From positions 1 to 64,000 of the forward strand of contig JAHHHA010000025.1 in NCBI GenBank assembly GCA_019359615.1: 64,000 nucleotides of DNA, given 5' to 3'. Source of the stretch: Cyanosarcina radialis HA8281-LM2. GTDB lineage: Bacteria; Cyanobacteriota; Cyanobacteriia; Cyanobacteriales; CCAP-1448. The position numbers and the translations under genes were made by a program. Each line of letters begins with the position of its first letter. Within the stretch, counting starts at the first letter, position 1. Below the pieces are notes generated by a model. The model was not told the DNA's origin. It worked only from the letters and a program-made list of their open reading frames with translations, and searched no databases. This document shows, piece by piece, positions 17,353 to 25,611 of this stretch.

Positions 17353-18495
17353 TCAATCGGATAGTTTTTCATGTGAATTTCTAATTTTGGAAATCCCAGT
17401 TTTTCGCAGGAGGTATTTTGAATTTTTAATTCCTAAATGTTCTTCCCATTTATGAATTGTTAGCTTCTGAAATAAATGAACTGCGGGGTTGAGTTCTACT
17501 ACTTGCTTATTAAAATGAGTTTCATAACCCTCTTGTTCTGCCTCTACCGCAAAACCATCTTGACTTAATAAAGGTTTAATAAGTATGGGGTTGGCGATTT
17601 TGAGAACGTAGGTCATCAATTTTTGAGGAAATAGTATAGATGTAAATGGAATTTTGATCGCATTGAAATAGAACAAGAAGAATACACGACTTGTTCGCTC
17701 GTCAATTGGAAGAATAAAGCACCAATGCTTGATTTTATCTCCAGTATTCGACCATTGATAGGGATATTCATAGCAAAGATCGATCGCGTTGGTATTTACC
17801 TGTTGGCGATCGACAAATAATCCAGATATCTTACCGCCTCCAATTAAGGTTTCGTAGGAAACGAAAACGCGATCGCCCGCTTCTTCACACCTCGTCAGCT
17901 TAGCATCGACAAAAGGGCGATATTTGCGGTGCAAGTGAGCGTGAGTAAAATCGCTGACGTTATCGATAATCATCGAGTGGTGGGCTTTCCAAGTAAAATC
18001 TAACGGCACGCACGCCCAAGGATTTTCGCCTTCTAATTCGAGCAGATCGGGAATTTTTCTAATTTGAGATTGAGAGCGATCGCCAGGAAAAATCCAAATC
18101 AATCCATAACGCACCTGCACGGGATAAGTTTTTAATTGACAAGTTGGCATCGGCTTGTCAAAAAGTTCGTGGGGTATATGTACGAGTTTGCCCTGATTGT
18201 CATATGTCCAGCCGTGGTAAGCACAAACTAAATTATCGCGATCGACCTTTCCTAAAGAAAGCTTTAACTGCCGATGAGCGCAGCGGTTTTCTATAGCGTG
18301 TAATTGCTCGTTATTATCTCGATACAGAGCGATCGAATTGTGCCAAAACTTGACTTCTACTACCTGTTCTCGGCGAACTTTACTGTCATACTCTACGGCG
18401 TACCAATAATCGGGGTGCATTCCAGCCGATCGGGCTTTTTGCAGCCGATTTCTCGCTTCTGTAAATGACGGAGGAGATAAATTATCTGTGTTCAT
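17353..18495 (-). CDS. Rieske oxygenase of ring-hydroxylating type (possible sterol C4 demethylase)
   Basis: The 380-aa protein has Rieske ligands C72-A-H74 and C91-AY-H94 (NRCAHRQL, CAYHGWTYDNQGKL) and an iron site D182-x2-H185-x3-H189 (NVSDFTHAHLH). It is only distantly related to the two Neverland-like copies. Bacterial C4 sterol demethylation in Methylococcus uses a Rieske oxygenase (SdmA) with an NAD(P)-dependent dehydrogenase (SdmB). The NSDHL-like module encoded six bases upstream makes an equivalent pairing plausible here; this is inference. The start codon is embedded in an ACACAGATGA repeat, so the exact N-terminus is uncertain. Confidence 0.82.
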   Translation of the reverse strand: MNTDNLSPPSFTEARNRLQKARSAGMHPDYWYAVEYDSKVRREQVVEVKFWHNSIALYRDNNEQLHAIENRCAHRQLKLSLGKVDRDNLVCAYHGWTYDNQGKLVHIPHELFDKPMPTCQLKTYPVQVRYGLIWIFPGDRSQSQIRKIPDLLELEGENPWACVPLDFTWKAHHSMIIDNVSDFTHAHLHRKYRPFVDAKLTRCEEAGDRVFVSYETLIGGGKISGLFVDRQQVNTNAIDLCYEYPYQWSNTGDKIKHWCFILPIDERTSRVFFLFYFNAIKIPFTSILFPQKLMTYVLKIANPILIKPLLSQDGFAVEAEQEGYETHFNKQVVELNPAVHLFQKLTIHKWEEHLGIKNSKYLLRKTGISKIRNSHEKLSD

Positions 18496-18501
18496 CTGTG
18501 T

Positions 18502-20985
18502 TCATCTGTGGTTAAAAAAAATCGATCGATATCGCACCAAACAAGGTTGCTTCGGTCCGACCACAAAAGTTGAGTAATTAGGTTCGTATTTAGGTTGTAC
18601 CAACTCCAACTCAAACCGCTGTAACAAAATGCTCCAAATCACCTTAACCTGTTGGTAAGCGAATGCCTGACCGATACAGCGATGCCTGCCACCCCCAAAT
18701 CCAATCAAGGCATACTTACTTTGGAGGTGTTCCTCGCGTCCAGGGGCAAAGCGATCGAGATCGTACTTTTCGGGATGGCCAAAAACTTCCGGGAGGTGGT
18801 GAGAAACAGCGGGCGAAATCATGGCTAATTCTCCAGCCGGGATCGAATATCCTTCGTACTCAAAATCTCGCAAAATCTTTCGCATCAACATCACCAACGG
18901 TGGCCGCATCCGTTCGGCTTCGCGAATAGCTCGTTCCAAGCAAACCAATTTTCCTAACGCTTCCAGGGAAATTTCTTGCCTGCTGCCAAACACCTCTTGT
19001 TGCTCTTGCAAAATGGCAGACAGATATTGAGGATGCTGCAACAGTAAAATCCCAGTCCAAGCAGCTAAAACGGCGCTAGTATGCTGTCCGGCGAATAACA
19101 GCGTTAGTAACAACCCAGTGATATTGTCATCACTCAAGGCAGTACCATCGGCATAGGAAGCAGTCATCAGAGTTTGCAAGAAATCTTCGGTTTCTGTCAA
19201 GAGCGATCGCCTGTCAGCGATAATCTGAGAAATCAGTTCGACCATCCGCACTCTAGCTCGATCGCGTCGTTGAAAAGAAGGTAGCGGCAAGTAAGGATGG
19301 AAAAACGCCAAAAAATTGATTCCACCTTCGAGATCGTAGTACAACTTAGCAAATTCAGCCGTCAAGTGAGTGCGAAATTCCTTACCGATGAGGCAACGAC
19401 CAGCAATGAAAATCGTCAGTTCGTTCATTGCCGTTAGTAAGTCAATCTCCCCAGACTCTCCCCAATTATCCAAGTAAGCTTGCGCCTCCTGAGCCATAAC
19501 CTGAGCGTAAGCTTGCATCCTCTCTTCCCGCAAAGCCGGAAACACGAATCCCAGTTGCTCGTCCATCATTTCTGGACTGGTATCGTAAGCAATCCCCTTC
19601 CCAAAAATTGGCACGGTAAACTGATAGGCTTCCTTAGCACTAAATTGGTCGTCAGGGGCGCGAAAGAAAGCCTGATTCGCCTTCGGTCCCGTCAGTACCG
19701 TTACCCGATTGCCCAACAACAGAAAAGAGAAAATCTCGCCAAAGCGTTCTCGTCCCCGCTGGAGCAACCCCACCGGATCGCGGGCAAATTCTACAGCGTG
19801 TCCCAAGTAGGGCAATCCTCCTTGTAGTTCTGGGGGAGTTTTCGTTTTCGATCTCACCCCCAACTCCTTTCGGCCCTCACCCCCAACCCCTCTCCTGCAA
19901 GGAGAGGGGAGAACGAGAGAAGGAGCAAGGGAGTTCATTTCCCCCCTTCCCTTGTAGGGAAGGGGGGCTAGGGGGGTTAGGTTTGTCTTAACGATCGCTC
20001 CCCGCCGTTTAAAATCTGCATAAGCCTCCTCAACTGCCTCTCGAATCGACGTTGGCTGATATCCCAATTCTTCGATCGCTTTATGACAATCTGCCTGTCG
20101 ATTCATCCTGAGAATGCGAACTGCCCCGGAAGTAAAACGCCTTGGTACTTGGGGAAAAAATCGCGGCAAGATCGAGTCCGCCACCTTCGCAATTCCTGCC
20201 ATCACCGCTCCTGGCAACCGTAAAGCCGGACGGGGATGTCCGGTGACTTCCTCAAAAATTCCCATCAGTTCGTCAACCGTTAGAAACTGAGTGCTAAAGA
20301 TATATTTTTGTCCGCCGCGCCCCTTTTCCATCGCCAAAATATGTCCTTCAACAATATCTTTGGCAGCGACAAACTCAAACCCTCCAGGAACGTATGCCAG
20401 GAGTTTTCCGTTGGCAAAATCTACCAGCGTCCGTCCCATGCGCGAGGGCTTGTAATCGTGAGGGCCTAAAATGGCACAAGAAACGGCAACTACCACGTTC
20501 AATCCGTCGGCAAAAGCTTTCAGACACTCGTGTTCGACAAAGATTTTGGTAAATCCGTAGGGCAAGTGGGGAGTAAAAGGATAAAAAGGTACAGTTTCGT
20601 CACTAGGTCGAGTAGGATGATGACCAACAGCACTAAAAGAACCAGAAACTACAACTTTGCTTACCCCAGTTTCTAAAGCAGCGCGAAGGATGTTTTGAGT
20701 GCCAATAACGTTGCAGTCATAAATTTCTCGATCGAAACTGGCATTGCCATCTAAGGTAGAGACTAAAGCCGCACAGTGATAAATGCGATCGCACCCCTTC
20801 ACTGCCGTCACTATAGCTTCCCAGTCCCGCAAATCTCCATACACCCGTTCCACATCCAGACCATCAACCGCTGCATTGTTGCTGCCCTCTCGCAACAGTA
20901 CCCGCACGGTTTGCCCGTCGTCCAGCAACCGCCGCACTAAGTTAGCACCTAAATGACCGCTTGCACCAGTAACTAAGATTGTCAT
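18502..20985 (-). CDS. fusion of NSDHL-like 3beta-hydroxysteroid dehydrogenase and CYP51 sterol 14-demethylase
   Basis: The 827-aa product joins two sterol enzymes. Residues 1-333 form an extended SDR of the 3beta-HSD/NSDHL type (TGASGHLG 6-13; catalytic YGFTK 143-147). Residues about 384-820 form a CYP51: substrate-recognition stretch FGKGIAYDTSPEMMDEQ (461-477), I-helix FAGQHTS (631-637), ExxR as E689-R692 and heme loop FGGGRHRC (763-770, Cys770). The linker, 334-383, is translated from two palindromic repeats (19873-19911 and 19939-19980). CYP51 removes the 14-methyl group; NSDHL-type enzymes oxidise and decarboxylate at C4. The final residues and TGA come from an AACCACAGATGA repeat. Confidence 0.93.
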   Translation of the reverse strand: MTILVTGASGHLGANLVRRLLDDGQTVRVLLREGSNNAAVDGLDVERVYGDLRDWEAIVTAVKGCDRIYHCAALVSTLDGNASFDREIYDCNVIGTQNILRAALETGVSKVVVSGSFSAVGHHPTRPSDETVPFYPFTPHLPYGFTKIFVEHECLKAFADGLNVVVAVSCAILGPHDYKPSRMGRTLVDFANGKLLAYVPGGFEFVAAKDIVEGHILAMEKGRGGQKYIFSTQFLTVDELMGIFEEVTGHPRPALRLPGAVMAGIAKVADSILPRFFPQVPRRFTSGAVRILRMNRQADCHKAIEELGYQPTSIREAVEEAYADFKRRGAIVKTNLTPLAPLPYKGRGEMNSLAPSLVLPSPCRRGVGGEGRKELGVRSKTKTPPELQGGLPYLGHAVEFARDPVGLLQRGRERFGEIFSFLLLGNRVTVLTGPKANQAFFRAPDDQFSAKEAYQFTVPIFGKGIAYDTSPEMMDEQLGFVFPALREERMQAYAQVMAQEAQAYLDNWGESGEIDLLTAMNELTIFIAGRCLIGKEFRTHLTAEFAKLYYDLEGGINFLAFFHPYLPLPSFQRRDRARVRMVELISQIIADRRSLLTETEDFLQTLMTASYADGTALSDDNITGLLLTLLFAGQHTSAVLAAWTGILLLQHPQYLSAILQEQQEVFGSRQEISLEALGKLVCLERAIREAERMRPPLVMLMRKILRDFEYEGYSIPAGELAMISPAVSHHLPEVFGHPEKYDLDRFAPGREEHLQSKYALIGFGGGRHRCIGQAFAYQQVKVIWSILLQRFELELVQPKYEPNYSTFVVGPKQPCLVRYRSIFFNHR
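19873..19980. repeat. two palindromic repeats forming the NSDHL-CYP51 linker
   Basis: First unit 19873-19911 (CTCACCCCC then CCCCTCTCCTGCAAGGAGAG); second unit 19939-19980 (CCCCCCTTCCCTTGTAGGGA then GGGGGGTTAGG). Both families occur intergenically elsewhere in the window. Here they carry no stop in the minus-strand frame and bridge two enzyme domains. Confidence 0.8.
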
Positions 20986-21054
20986 GCCGAGTCCGAGCTA
21001 GTAACTATTCCCTTCTCAAAAAACATCGCAAATCAGTTTCATTATCTGACAGTT

Positions 21055-21567
21055 CTATCTATAACTTTGTTGTTGGACAAGCTCTTGACGGCGCTGTTGG
21101 TAACGTTGATAGGCTTGTTGATATTCTCCTGCCTTAATAAAATTTTGAATGCTTATTGTCGCACCAAAAATGATAAAAAAGACTCCAAAAAGCGGAAAAA
21201 TCAGAGAAAAAATCGTGAAAGGTCAAAAAAAACCAAGACTTCCGACTGCACCAAAACCCGTCATGCTTGCAGCCGTAAAAGTCCAAAATATGCCAAAACA
21301 AACAATAAATATACCGCCAATTAAACTTTCTACTTTTCCAGGAATATATTTGCATCCGTATTTTCCGGTAGCCATATAGTTTTCGCGTTCTAATTCCCAC
21401 TCTCGGTCTAACTGAGCGATCTGATTTTGAATCCTCAATTCTTCCAGGTTGTCCGATCGAGCAGTACCGCTCAAAACCTGGTGTTTCGCTAACTCGAATT
21501 CCTCACGCGAAAGTGTTCCGGCTTCATAAAGTGCTTTGAGTTTTTCGATTTCGTCGGATATGCTCAT
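21055..21567 (-). pseudogene. SHOCT-domain membrane protein interrupted by an in-frame TGA
   Basis: The first 114 codons encode a SHOCT motif (EIEKLKALYEAGTLSREEFE, residues 6-25), a charged segment and a membrane helix. A TGA at 21223-21225 stops translation after GSLGFF. The same frame then continues without interruption for 55 codons to TAG at 21055: PFTIFSLIFPLFGVFFIIFG, a second helix, and a QQ-rich polar tail. The continuity says this was one 170-aa protein with a single nonsense change, for example GGA or CGA to TGA, or a sequencing error. The role of the family is unclear. Confidence 0.7.
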
Positions 21568-21717
21568 TTCTCGACCTCTAGCCCAACTATTTTTAATTAA
21601 TTAGATGTCTGGCCATAAATTAGAAAAGGAGCAGATAGTTTGTGTTTATTCTCAAACTATGTCAATCTCTTCTTCTCCCCTCACCCCTCCCCGCGTCTCC
21701 CCTCTCCTCCCTCTCTC

Positions 21718-22814
21718 TCAAGCTCCAGCCAATGCCCATAACAAAACATCTTTAACTGGTTTGAGCGCACCAAATCGCAGTGCCAGATCTAAAATCGGGG
21801 TTTTTGCAGTTTGTAAAAATAGATGACCCGCCATCAGGCGCTGACCGAGCTTTTTTTGCATTAGCTTAGTGTAGGGTAAAAGATTTTCTGCCGAAGGTTG
21901 AATTCCTCGATCGAATAGAGAACCCAAAAATTCACCTGCTAGCAATCCACTGGCCAAGGCAGTATGAATTCCTTCAGCGGTAGCCGGATCGACCAAATTG
22001 CCAGCTTCCCCAGCTATTAGCATCCCCTGTTGCGATAAAGCTGTGGGTTTGTGATTGACAGCGATCGGGTGAGATACCAGATAATCGATCTGACTGGCAA
22101 ATTTTATCCGTTGGCTCAAACGACTATCGAGAAATGCTTGAAAGCGTTGCTGGGCGTTGAGGTTGCCAAACGCCGGATCGTAGCAAATCCCAATATTTAC
22201 CCGTTGTTGGCTTTCAGGAAAAACCCATCCATAGTAGGGTTTGACTGCCGGATCGAAATAGATTTCTACCGCGTCAGCAACATCTGCTACGCCTTCATAC
22301 CATCCCATGAGAGCGCGTAAAGTAGTTTTGGGTGATCGCCCGGAGCTAGCTTACTCGTACCGCCGTTACAGATAATGACCGCATCCGCTTCGATTTCTTC
22401 GCGATCGCATCTTACCCCTACCAAACGTCCTCCATCTCGCACCAATTCCCGAACGCGCATCCCTTCTAAAAGTTTTGCACCCCGCCTAGCTGCTTCATCA
22501 GCCAGCAAAGTGTCAAAACGCGATCGCAACAGCACGGCAGCCTCATACTTGCTTCGCAATTCAACAACTGTTCCCCCAGCACCACCGACCAAACCTGCCC
22601 GAATCGGGTAAGCCTCCTGACGAATCGTTTGTCCCATACCCATTTGATCGAGCAGATCGAGCGTCCAAGGAGAAAGCCCGCTACCGCAAGGTTTACGCCG
22701 AGGAAAAGTGGCTTTATCCAGCAGCAGCACCTCAATTTGAGAAAATTTGCTCAAGCTCATCGCTGCTGCCGCACCCGCTGGTCCCGCCCCGATAACGATC
22801 GCCCGTTTGCCCAA
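21718..22814 (-). pseudogene. geranylgeranyl-reductase-family flavoprotein with a frameshift
   Basis: Two overlapping frames make one protein. The first (22814 to 22287) has AIVIGAGPAGAAAAMSLS and KPCGSGLSPWTLDLLD; the second (to 21718) has PYYGWVFPESQQRVNIGI and MLIAGEAGNLVDPATAEGIH. These are the FAD-binding, substrate and GD-motif regions of the GGR/ChlP family. Shifting frame near 22335 yields KTTLRALMGWYEGVADV, joining the halves into about 365 aa. The family saturates isoprenoid double bonds. Within this cluster a sterol side-chain (Δ24) reduction is imaginable. It is either a recent frameshift or a sequencing error. Confidence 0.78.
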
Positions 22815-22909
22815 AATTACCTCCTTTAACCCGAAAAACTTCCTCTTATTACCTATTACCCTTCGGCAGGTGTAACAGTGAGCCTGTCGAACTGCTCAGG
22901 GCAAGCTTA

Positions 22910-23728
22910 TTACTTATTTGCGATCGCTTCTTCAACCAAGCTCATCACGGCGTTTCGACTGAGTTTGGCTTCCCCGCGTTCTAAAGCATCAACAGTCGCA
23001 TGGGCTAAGGCCAAAGGAATGCGGCAAAAATCTAAAGCCGGGCCGTTGGGAAGAGCGTGGGTGTAGGCATCAGCCAAGAAGAGATTTCGACGAGCATATG
23101 TCATCATCCGCTCTTGACTCCAATCATCGGGAAAGAAATCTACCCCGCGTGCCAAGTCTTCAGCATGGTTGCGGAGAATATTGACCGCTTGCAAGCCCCG
23201 GCCGAAGCCAATTCCGTGAGTGCGGTTGGTTTGAGTCCCATCGTACCAAGCCCACAAATCTGAAAGCAACAGACCCACAGCCCCAGCGACCCCAAAGGTG
23301 TAGCGATCTAAATCTGCCTCAGTTTGTACCTGCCAGTTTCGATCGGCCCAGTATGCCATGCGTTCTGCCATAGCTGCCGTGCCGTCCCAAATCCGGGGAG
23401 CGATGGTTTTGGGAGCCAACATCGCCCATTCTCGAATTCTGAGCGTTACTTCTGGCAATACATTCTGATAAGCTGCCAGCGGGGAAAAGGCATGAGGCGA
23501 AAAGCCATCGGTTCCTTCTTGTAGCGTCTGGCTAATGGTGCGTAACAGCGAGGCTTTAGCGGGGTTATCTAGTTCTGGATGGTCTTCTATTTCATCGATC
23601 GCTCGCATACATAAATACGCACCAGCCACCGCAGCTTGTAACCCGGATGGTAGCAGCGCGATCGGAATGTAGAAAGTTCGACTGGTTTCTTTGAGAACGT
23701 CCAAGGCATCTTTTTTAGCAATATCCAT
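22910..23728 (-). CDS. squalene/phytoene synthase family protein, candidate squalene synthase
   Basis: The 272-aa protein belongs to the trans-isoprenyl head-to-head synthases. It shows KETSRTFYIPIALLP (13-27), YLCMRAIDEIED (38-49, first Asp-rich motif), DRYTFGVAGAVGLLL (141-155) and GRGLQAVNILRNHAEDLARG (177-196, second Asp-rich motif). The DRYTFGVAG and NILRNHAED segments are closer to squalene than phytoene synthases by eye. It would condense two FPP to squalene at the head of the sterol pathway. The ATG at 23728 is preferred; the longer frame to 23833 runs through a dispersed AATTCGCAATT repeat. It has no C-terminal membrane anchor. Confidence 0.85.
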   Translation of the reverse strand: MDIAKKDALDVLKETSRTFYIPIALLPSGLQAAVAGAYLCMRAIDEIEDHPELDNPAKASLLRTISQTLQEGTDGFSPHAFSPLAAYQNVLPEVTLRIREWAMLAPKTIAPRIWDGTAAMAERMAYWADRNWQVQTEADLDRYTFGVAGAVGLLLSDLWAWYDGTQTNRTHGIGFGRGLQAVNILRNHAEDLARGVDFFPDDWSQERMMTYARRNLFLADAYTHALPNGPALDFCRIPLALAHATVDALERGEAKLSRNAVMSLVEEAIANK

Positions 23729-24128
23729 TTCTTTTATTCCTCTGGCGATCGAACAATAATCTAACCCGACCAAAACAATTGTCAATTCGCAATTCGCAAT
23801 TGTTAATTCCGGTTTCAGAGCTACTGGATTCATCCATCTTTATGGTGCATATTAGAGCCAGCACGACTCAGCCTGCTGTTGTTAGACGTTATTGAGATAA
23901 TGAGGTATCTTCAAACGCAATTTCCTTGTTTTAAACCTGTTGCCAGCAATAATGCCTCGAATATAACCTACCCTTTTGTGCGCTCTTATGCTTTTGGCGA
24001 TCGACTGGGAACGGACAGCCCTAGATCGATCGAACTCTAGTCCAAAATCCGACTGCTTTTCGATCGGTTTTTCAATTCCAGATAAAAGGGTTATGGACTA
24101 ATCGGTTGTAATAATTCTTAATAATATA
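23729..24128. other. divergent intergenic region between squalene synthase and the ERG2-like gene
   Basis: A 400-bp region with no gene. It contains an AATTGTCAATTCGCAATTCG repeat (about 23775-23823, also at 4446 and 39482) and several GATCGATC-rich palindromes. Promoters for both diverging genes should lie here. An AT-rich TAATAATTCTTAATAATATA run immediately precedes the ERG2-like start. Confidence 0.5.
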
Positions 24129-24692
24129 ATGCGCTACCTATTCGACCCCGATATTTTGCACGAAATCGCCAAACAGGGTATGAATTTACCCTACGAAGAA
24201 ATGTTTGAAACCATTCGATCGACTCTAGAACAAAAGTATCCCGGTCATATTTGCCCCCAAATTGAATGGATTATCAATAACGCTGGGGGCTGTATGTATT
24301 CTATTGCCGTGCTACACGCATCTTTGCACGAATACATATTAATTTTTGGCACTTCTATTGGCACTTCAGGACATACAGGACGGCACTGTACTGAAATCTA
24401 TGATTTCGTAATCGATGGTGAGTTATGGTATTTTTCTGAGGATCGTCCCTTCGATCGAATCGTTCGTCGAGCAGGCGATCGCTACGAGCTAAGTAGGTTT
24501 CACAGCGAAGGATTGAGAATAGGCGATCGGGCTTGGGTATTAGAATATGCTAGAGGGCCGATTCCATTAATGCTACCCTTTGGCTTCGCTGATTCTATTT
24601 TCAGTACCCTCGATTTTAGAACTGTTCTCCGCACGTTATGGATTTACGGCAAATTAGTAGTAAAAGAACTTTTGCTGTTTCCTAAAAGTTGA
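24129..24692 (+). CDS. ERG2/sigma-1 receptor family protein, candidate sterol C8 isomerase
   Basis: The 187-aa protein matches fungal ERG2 and animal sigma-1 receptor over nearly its whole length. Landmarks are YLFDPDILHEIA (3-14), EWIINNAGGCMYS (46-58), VLHASLHEYILIFGTSIGTS (61-80), GHTGRH (81-86), WVLEYARG (136-143; E139 aligns with the catalytic or ligand-binding Glu of the family) and MLPFGFADSIFSTLDF (148-163). The N-terminal transmembrane helix of the eukaryotic proteins is missing. ERG2 moves the Δ8 double bond to Δ7, which would follow C14 demethylation and reduction by the neighbouring enzymes. It diverges from the squalene synthase gene. Confidence 0.88.
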   Translation: MRYLFDPDILHEIAKQGMNLPYEEMFETIRSTLEQKYPGHICPQIEWIINNAGGCMYSIAVLHASLHEYILIFGTSIGTSGHTGRHCTEIYDFVIDGELWYFSEDRPFDRIVRRAGDRYELSRFHSEGLRIGDRAWVLEYARGPIPLMLPFGFADSIFSTLDFRTVLRTLWIYGKLVVKELLLFPKS

Positions 24693-24766
24693 GATAATTA
24701 GTCGGGCAAAAGTGGCAATTATCTAGCAGAGATGCAAAGGACTCAGAGCTTGATTTTGGAAGGACT

Positions 24767-25048
24767 ATGCCGATCGAACTGAGTTGTGATAATCGAGCGC
24801 CCTTAAGGAGGCTGTTCGATCGTTATCCATGCTTTCGCGGCTTCCAGACCCACGATGGGTTTCGTCGCCGAGGGTTAGCCAGGGCGGTTGCCGCAGCCAT
24901 GGTACTGTATTGCCTCGATCGCGGGTTAGAGCCATGTTGGGATGCGGCGAATGAGCCGTCTTCAGCCCTCGCGCGACAACTGGGGTTTCGCTCGATGGGG
25001 AAATACGAGGCCCTGAATCTGCCGGATGACGGGAGTGCCGCAGGTTGA
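24767..25048 (+). pseudogene. degenerate GNAT acetyltransferase (cassette remnant)
   Basis: The frame encodes a GNAT C-terminal half: HDGFRRRGLARAVAAAMVLY (acetyl-CoA loop), CLDRGLEPCWDAANEPSS and ALARQLGFRSMGKYEAL. Only about 30 non-conserved residues precede this, so the N-terminal half of the fold is lost. Base composition is clearly GC-richer than the flanks. The stop at 25048 is 20 bases before an attC-type box, consistent with arrival as an integron cassette. Confidence 0.65.
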
Positions 25049-25068
25049 ACGCTGGTGTCGCACTGCAC

Positions 25069-25095
25069 ACCTAACACTTGATTGGAGCGGACTGA
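25069..25095 (+). other. left half of an attC site (truncated)
   Basis: ACCTAAC (25069-25075) matches the RYYYAAC box and is followed by ACTTGATTGGAGCGGACTG. That is nearly the same as the left arm of the complete attC at 27585 (TAACAACACAATGGAGCGGA). The right arm and GTTRRRY box are absent, so it is a deletion remnant. Confidence 0.5.
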
Positions 25096-25187
25096 GTATT
25101 CTCTGAGAAGCCTCATAACCTTCAAGTCATAAGTCAAGGGCGCTGGTATATATAATTAGTGTAGAGTGGCATATTAGACGCAAGGAT

Positions 25188-25543
25188 GTGAAAGCGGTGC
25201 GATCGTGCTTTGATGTAGCGAGTTACTTTATCGATCTAGCCAATAAAACTGGAAATACGGTCAATAACTTGAAGCTCCAAAAGTTAGTGTACTATTCTCA
25301 AGCATGGCATTTAGCTATTCACGGAACCCCTCTCTTTGAGGAAGATTTCCAGGCTTGGATACACGGGCCTGTTATTCCTGAGTTGAAGCACCCTGGAATC
25401 AAGCTAGAGGAGATCTACCGCCGGATTCCCCTTCTAATGCAGCAATTGAAAAAGAGTGGATGAAGGAGTATTACGGCGGGCGTGGCGAAGAAAATACAGA
25501 AGACGAAACTGAAACCACCTCAAGGTATCAGCTTTTCGTTTAA
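25188..25543 (+). pseudogene. decayed DUF4065/Panacea (SocA-like) antitoxin gene
   Basis: The N-terminal part is intact: VASYFIDLANKTGNTVNNLK, KLQKLVYYSQAWHLAIHG and FEEDFQAWIHGPVIPEL. This is the Panacea/DUF4065 signature of antitoxins and proteolysis adaptors. The central region is then deleted and the frame shifts: the first frame stops at 25463, while the typical C-terminus (AAIEKEWMKEYYGG) continues in another frame to TAA at 25541-25543. The GTG start is by default. No toxin partner is visible. Confidence 0.6.
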
Positions 25544-25611
25544 ATATTTGCAAGACAAGCACAGTAAGTTTTCTTGCGATTGCAGAGATATTACTTACTT
25601 AGGACTACTGT

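Noticed and set aside
23729-23833. N-terminal extension of the squalene synthase frame
   Set aside because: The extra 35 codons are a translated dispersed AATTCGCAATT repeat; the conserved family begins after MDIAKK.
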